Below are positions 61,223 through 64,000 of a stretch of DNA of 64,000 nucleotides, in pieces (the first letter of the stretch is position 1; the number at the start of each line of letters is the position of its first letter). The notes under the pieces were generated by a model. That model was not told where the DNA came from, made no database searches, and saw only the letters and a program-made list of their open reading frames with translations. This DNA comes from JAVKEN01 sp040221415. GTDB lineage: Bacteria > Pseudomonadota > Alphaproteobacteria > Rickettsiales > JABSSG01. The DNA lies in NCBI GenBank assembly GCA_040221415.1, contig JAVKEN010000001.1, forward strand, positions 80,256 through 144,255. Direction: 5' to 3'. The position numbers and the translations under genes were made by a program.

Positions 61223-61814
61223 GGGGACTGTAGAGGAGATTAATAACAATAACTTGCTTCTTGATGTAAGCGGAGTTTGTTACTTAGTGTATTGTTCAAC
61301 AAACTTGCTTAGTAGTGTTGAGCTGAACAAAGGTGTAGAAATTTACATTGAGACACACGTCAGAGAAGATCAAATAACTCTTTTTGGCTTTTCTACCAAG
61401 AAAGAAAAAGAACTTTATCTCCAGTTAGTTACGGTTAAAGGTGTTGGACCAAAAATGGGATTGGCGATAGTTGGATCTCTTGAAGCTAATAAAATAGCAA
61501 ATGCAATTATGGCTGGAGACAAAGATATATTTGCACAAATTAGCGGGGTCGGGCCAAAGTTAGCAAATAGAATTATTTCTGAATTAAAAGATAAAAACTT
61601 AGGAATCTTTAATCATGGTGATTCTGTATCCTTTGATTCAACAATGCCGGGATCTTCAAATGAAGGACTAGTTAACGACGCTGTTATGGCTTTACAAAAT
61701 TTGGGTATAAGTAGGTATGAAGCTTATGCGTGTGTGTCTAAACTTGTTGCAGAAGATGACTCTGTGAGTTTAGGTGAATTGATTAAAAAATCATTAAAAC
61801 AAATATCAAAGTAA
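61206..61814 (+). CDS. ruvA: Holliday junction branch migration protein RuvA
   Basis: Tetramer that binds Holliday junctions and loads RuvB. MIGKLKGTV and ETHVREDQITLFGF form domain I, the two helix-hairpin-helix motifs are VKGVGPKMGLAIVG and ISGVGPKLANRI, and domain III (residues 150-202) binds RuvB. At 202 residues it is complete. ruvB follows by 2 bp; ruvC is not present. Confidence 0.97.
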   Translation: MIGKLKGTVEEINNNNLLLDVSGVCYLVYCSTNLLSSVELNKGVEIYIETHVREDQITLFGFSTKKEKELYLQLVTVKGVGPKMGLAIVGSLEANKIANAIMAGDKDIFAQISGVGPKLANRIISELKDKNLGIFNHGDSVSFDSTMPGSSNEGLVNDAVMALQNLGISRYEAYACVSKLVAEDDSVSLGELIKKSLKQISK

Positions 61815-61816
61815 GT

Positions 61817-62821
61817 ATGAGTGATAGATTAGTAGATAAGAATACTAAAGATGAAGAAGCTTTTATTGAAAAAAGCTTGCGACCACAATCGTTCAATGCA
61901 TTTATTGGTCAGAAACAGGTTCTAGATAATCTTAGAGTTTTTATTGGTTCTGCAAAAGAAAAGAAAAAAAATTTAGACCATGTTTTGTTATATGGCCCTC
62001 CGGGTTTGGGAAAAACCTCAATTGCAAAAATCATTTCTTTAGAGCTTGGATCTAATTTTAGATCTACGTCTGGACCTATTTTAAGCAAAGCAGGTGATTT
62101 GGCTGCGATACTTACAAATTTAGAAGAAAATGATGTTTTATTTATCGATGAGATTCATAGATTGAGTCCAATTGTGGAGGAGATATTATACCCCGCAATG
62201 GAAGATTTTAAGCTAGATCTGATTATCGGTGAGGGACCATCTGCAAAAACAGTTTGTATAGACCTACCAAAGTTTACACTGATAGGAGCTACAACGAGGA
62301 TTGGCTTGCTTACAAACCCATTGCGAGACAGGTTTGGTATACCTCTACGAATGAGTTTCTATGAAGAAGAAGATCTAAAGATTATTATACAGAGGGCAGC
62401 TAAACTTATAGATGTTGAAGTTGACTCTGAAGGTGCAGAAGAAATTTCCAGAAGATCTAGAGGGACCCCAAGAATAGCCCTAAGACTTCTAAAAAGAGTT
62501 GCTGACTATGCTAACTATCACAAAGAAAAAGTTCTGAATCAGAAAGTTGCTGATATTGCGTTGATAAATCTTGAAGTTGATCAAGTAGGTCTAGACAGTA
62601 ATGATTATCGATATTTAAAATTTATTTGTGAGAAATATCAAGGTGGTCCAGTTGGTGTAGATACTATTGCTGCTGGAATGTCTGAACATAAGGATTCTAT
62701 TGAAGAAATAATAGAACCTTTCCTATTACAACAAGGATTTATACAGAGAACTCCTAGAGGAAGATTGGCAACACCACGAACGTTTGAGCATTTACGCCTT
62801 TCTGAGCCGCCTACAAAATAA
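61817..62821 (+). CDS. ruvB: Holliday junction helicase motor RuvB
   Basis: AAA+ hexameric motor. LRPQSFNAFIGQKQV, Walker A GPPGLGKTS (about residue 58), Walker B FIDEIHRLSP, sensor GATTRIGLLTNPLRDRFG, Arg finger region RSRGTPRIALRLLKR, and winged-helix GGPVGVDTIAAGMSE. At 334 residues it is full length. Confidence 0.98.
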   Translation: MSDRLVDKNTKDEEAFIEKSLRPQSFNAFIGQKQVLDNLRVFIGSAKEKKKNLDHVLLYGPPGLGKTSIAKIISLELGSNFRSTSGPILSKAGDLAAILTNLEENDVLFIDEIHRLSPIVEEILYPAMEDFKLDLIIGEGPSAKTVCIDLPKFTLIGATTRIGLLTNPLRDRFGIPLRMSFYEEEDLKIIIQRAAKLIDVEVDSEGAEEISRRSRGTPRIALRLLKRVADYANYHKEKVLNQKVADIALINLEVDQVGLDSNDYRYLKFICEKYQGGPVGVDTIAAGMSEHKDSIEEIIEPFLLQQGFIQRTPRGRLATPRTFEHLRLSEPPTK

Positions 62822-62838
62822 AGAGATGATGGTGCAGT

Positions 62839-63900
62839 GTGATCTGCTATAATAATTACATTCAGTATACAAATAATCTTGGAGAAATAGAAAAATCTCG
62901 AGAGGAGTTTTGTAGAGATAAGGAAATTCAGTCTTTAAAGGATTATTTAAGAGACATAGAGCAGAATAAGGGGTTTGTTCTAAATGCTGGTCCGTGCTCT
63001 GAAGAATTAAATTACAAAAAAAGCTTGAGCTTATTGTCTTCTTTAAGTGAGGCCTGCCAAGTATTAAAGAAAAAATATAAAAATCCAGCTTTAGTCCCAA
63101 GGGTTTTTGGTCAAACTTTCAAATTACGTACCAATATTTTTGATATTAGGAATAATCATATACTTCCCAATTTTTTTGGGGAGGCGGTAAATAATGTGGG
63201 GTATGATGAATTTAATAGAGAGATAAATGGAAATAAGTTAATACAAAATTATGACCATATCAGAAGATGTTATCAGTCATATAAAACAAACAACAGATTA
63301 TTCTTCTCTCATGAAATATGTGACGCCAGATACGAGGAAAAGTTTTTACAAAATGGGTTTGTGGCCAATTCTCACCTTCTATGGTTAGGATATCGCGCAA
63401 TTTACAATACTCGAATAATAAAATTTCTTTCTTCTATCAAAAATCCAATAGCTATAAAAATTGGTCCAAATACTGATGTGCAGCATATAAAAGCGTTAAT
63501 ACAAAGAATTAACTTAGAGAATCACAAAGGAAAAATTGTTCTCATTTTTCGCTTTGGACGTAAGTATGTTGCTGACTTATTACCATTGTTTTTTGAGCAT
63601 CTACAAAGTAGCGATATTAATTTTGTAGCCATGTGCGACCCAATGCATGGGAATAATCAAAAAAATAAATTATCAAAGTTTAGAATTTTTGACGATTTGA
63701 TATATGAAATGGAAGTGTTTAAAAAATCTTGTGTTGAAAACAATGTGTATTTTGGCGGGTTGAATTTGGAGTACAGCAACCAAAATATATATGAGTGCAT
63801 CTATAACATAGATGATAAGCAGAAATATTTGACTAATTGTGATCCATGCCTTAATAAGTCACAACTCATTAAATTAATTAACAGGCTGTGCGATGAGTAA
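62839..63900 (+). CDS. Class II 3-deoxy-D-arabino-heptulosonate 7-phosphate (DAHP) synthase, short and divergent
   Basis: First enzyme of the shikimate pathway. Recognisable class II features: AGPCSEE (metal cysteine), HEICDARYEE, LWLGYRAIYNT, NPIAIKIGPNTD, GKIVLIFRFGRK, CDPMHGN (metal His), NLEYSNQ with the metal Glu and TNCDPCLNKSQL with the metal Asp. At 353 residues it is about 100 shorter than typical, mainly at the N-terminus. The substrate-binding KPRS is changed to KLRT. It starts with GTG; the frame is closed just upstream and no ATG exists before the first motif. It lies 17 bp after ruvB and overlaps tsaD by 8 bp. Confidence 0.8.
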   Translation: MICYNNYIQYTNNLGEIEKSREEFCRDKEIQSLKDYLRDIEQNKGFVLNAGPCSEELNYKKSLSLLSSLSEACQVLKKKYKNPALVPRVFGQTFKLRTNIFDIRNNHILPNFFGEAVNNVGYDEFNREINGNKLIQNYDHIRRCYQSYKTNNRLFFSHEICDARYEEKFLQNGFVANSHLLWLGYRAIYNTRIIKFLSSIKNPIAIKIGPNTDVQHIKALIQRINLENHKGKIVLIFRFGRKYVADLLPLFFEHLQSSDINFVAMCDPMHGNNQKNKLSKFRIFDDLIYEMEVFKKSCVENNVYFGGLNLEYSNQNIYECIYNIDDKQKYLTNCDPCLNKSQLIKLINRLCDE

Positions 63901-64000
63901 GTTTGTGGTTCTAGGAATAGAGACTAGTTGTGATGAAACTGCAGTGGCAATCGTGGACAGTAAGAAATTTATTCTTGCGGATCGATTTTCTTCTCTCATA
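63893..64000 (+). CDS. tsaD: tRNA N6-threonylcarbamoyladenosine synthase TsaD, partial (cut by window end)
   Basis: The first 36 residues include VLGIETSCDETAVAIVD, the conserved N-terminus of the TsaD/Kae1 ASKHA ATPase that adds threonylcarbamoyl to A37 of tRNAs. The gene continues beyond the window. It starts inside the last codons of the DAHP synthase gene, so coupling is likely. Confidence 0.9.
   Translation, partial: MSKFVVLGIETSCDETAVAIVDSKKFILADRFSSLI

Overview
The window looks like a chromosomal segment of an AT-rich alphaproteobacterium with a compact genome. Gene overlaps of 4 to 30 bp are common, intergenic gaps are short, and I see no insertion sequence, prophage or CRISPR array. 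Alphaproteobacterial markers include the hemE/ppsR origin cluster, class I lysyl-tRNA synthetase, a DUF1467 protein, the hemC-hemD-(mitofilin-like)-hemY block, an NDUFS4-type complex I accessory protein, and the CtpA/YibQ-like/RppH trio. HemE resembles the Rickettsia protein. The tRNA-His keeps an encoded G-1 facing C73, which argues for an early-branching lineage (Rickettsiales/Holosporales-like) rather than the Rhizobiales/Rhodobacterales/Caulobacterales clade. The taxon is inference, not proof.

Layout. At 1-609, hemE (cut by the window edge) and ppsR diverge around an AT-rich region with two perfect DnaA boxes: this is the expected chromosomal origin. From 610 to 15.8 kb almost everything is read rightward, away from the origin: ppsR, aroE, coaE, dnaQ, (secB opposite), ftsA, a GT2 glycosyltransferase, parE, ctpA, a YibQ-like protein, rppH, dciA, mnmG, rsmG, parA, parB and tRNA-Phe. 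A perfect parS lies inside rsmG. From 16 to 30.6 kb strands are mixed: uvrD, the NDUFS4-like gene, xseB, two envelope/metabolic genes, dsbB, lysK-eno-ftsB, comM, miaB, ispA, zapA with a coiled-coil partner, and lepA. From 30.7 to 44 kb: prfB with its programmed frameshift, ldcA, hemC-hemD-mitofilin-like-hemY-rpe, then leftward 5-FCL, rpsD, trmJ-like and cysS, then rightward an orphan histidine kinase, rodA and hpf, followed by an unknown tandem pair of small genes. From 44 to 64 kb: tatC-serS, rnpB, secA, a parvulin, leftward truA-fmt-def-gltX-DUF1467, mreB-mreC, an unknown 450-residue protein with a second parS at its start, an M23 peptidase, an MFS transporter, tRNA-His, an epimerase-like gene, ruvA-ruvB, a divergent class II DAHP synthase and the start of tsaD.

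How the genes work together. The left end is a replication and segregation module (origin, DciA, ParE, ParA/ParB, parS). Envelope growth and division are spread over the window (ftsA, ftsB, zapA, rodA, mreBC, M23, CtpA, LD-carboxypeptidase). Translation genes dominate the rest. hemE, hemC and hemD indicate haem synthesis; aroE and a DAHP synthase indicate that a shikimate pathway survives.

The least explained parts are the tandem paralogous small genes at 43442-44098, the large unknown protein at 56187-57548, the reduced mitofilin-like protein, and the shortened DAHP synthase. No clear GC-rich hairpin-plus-T-run terminators were seen.
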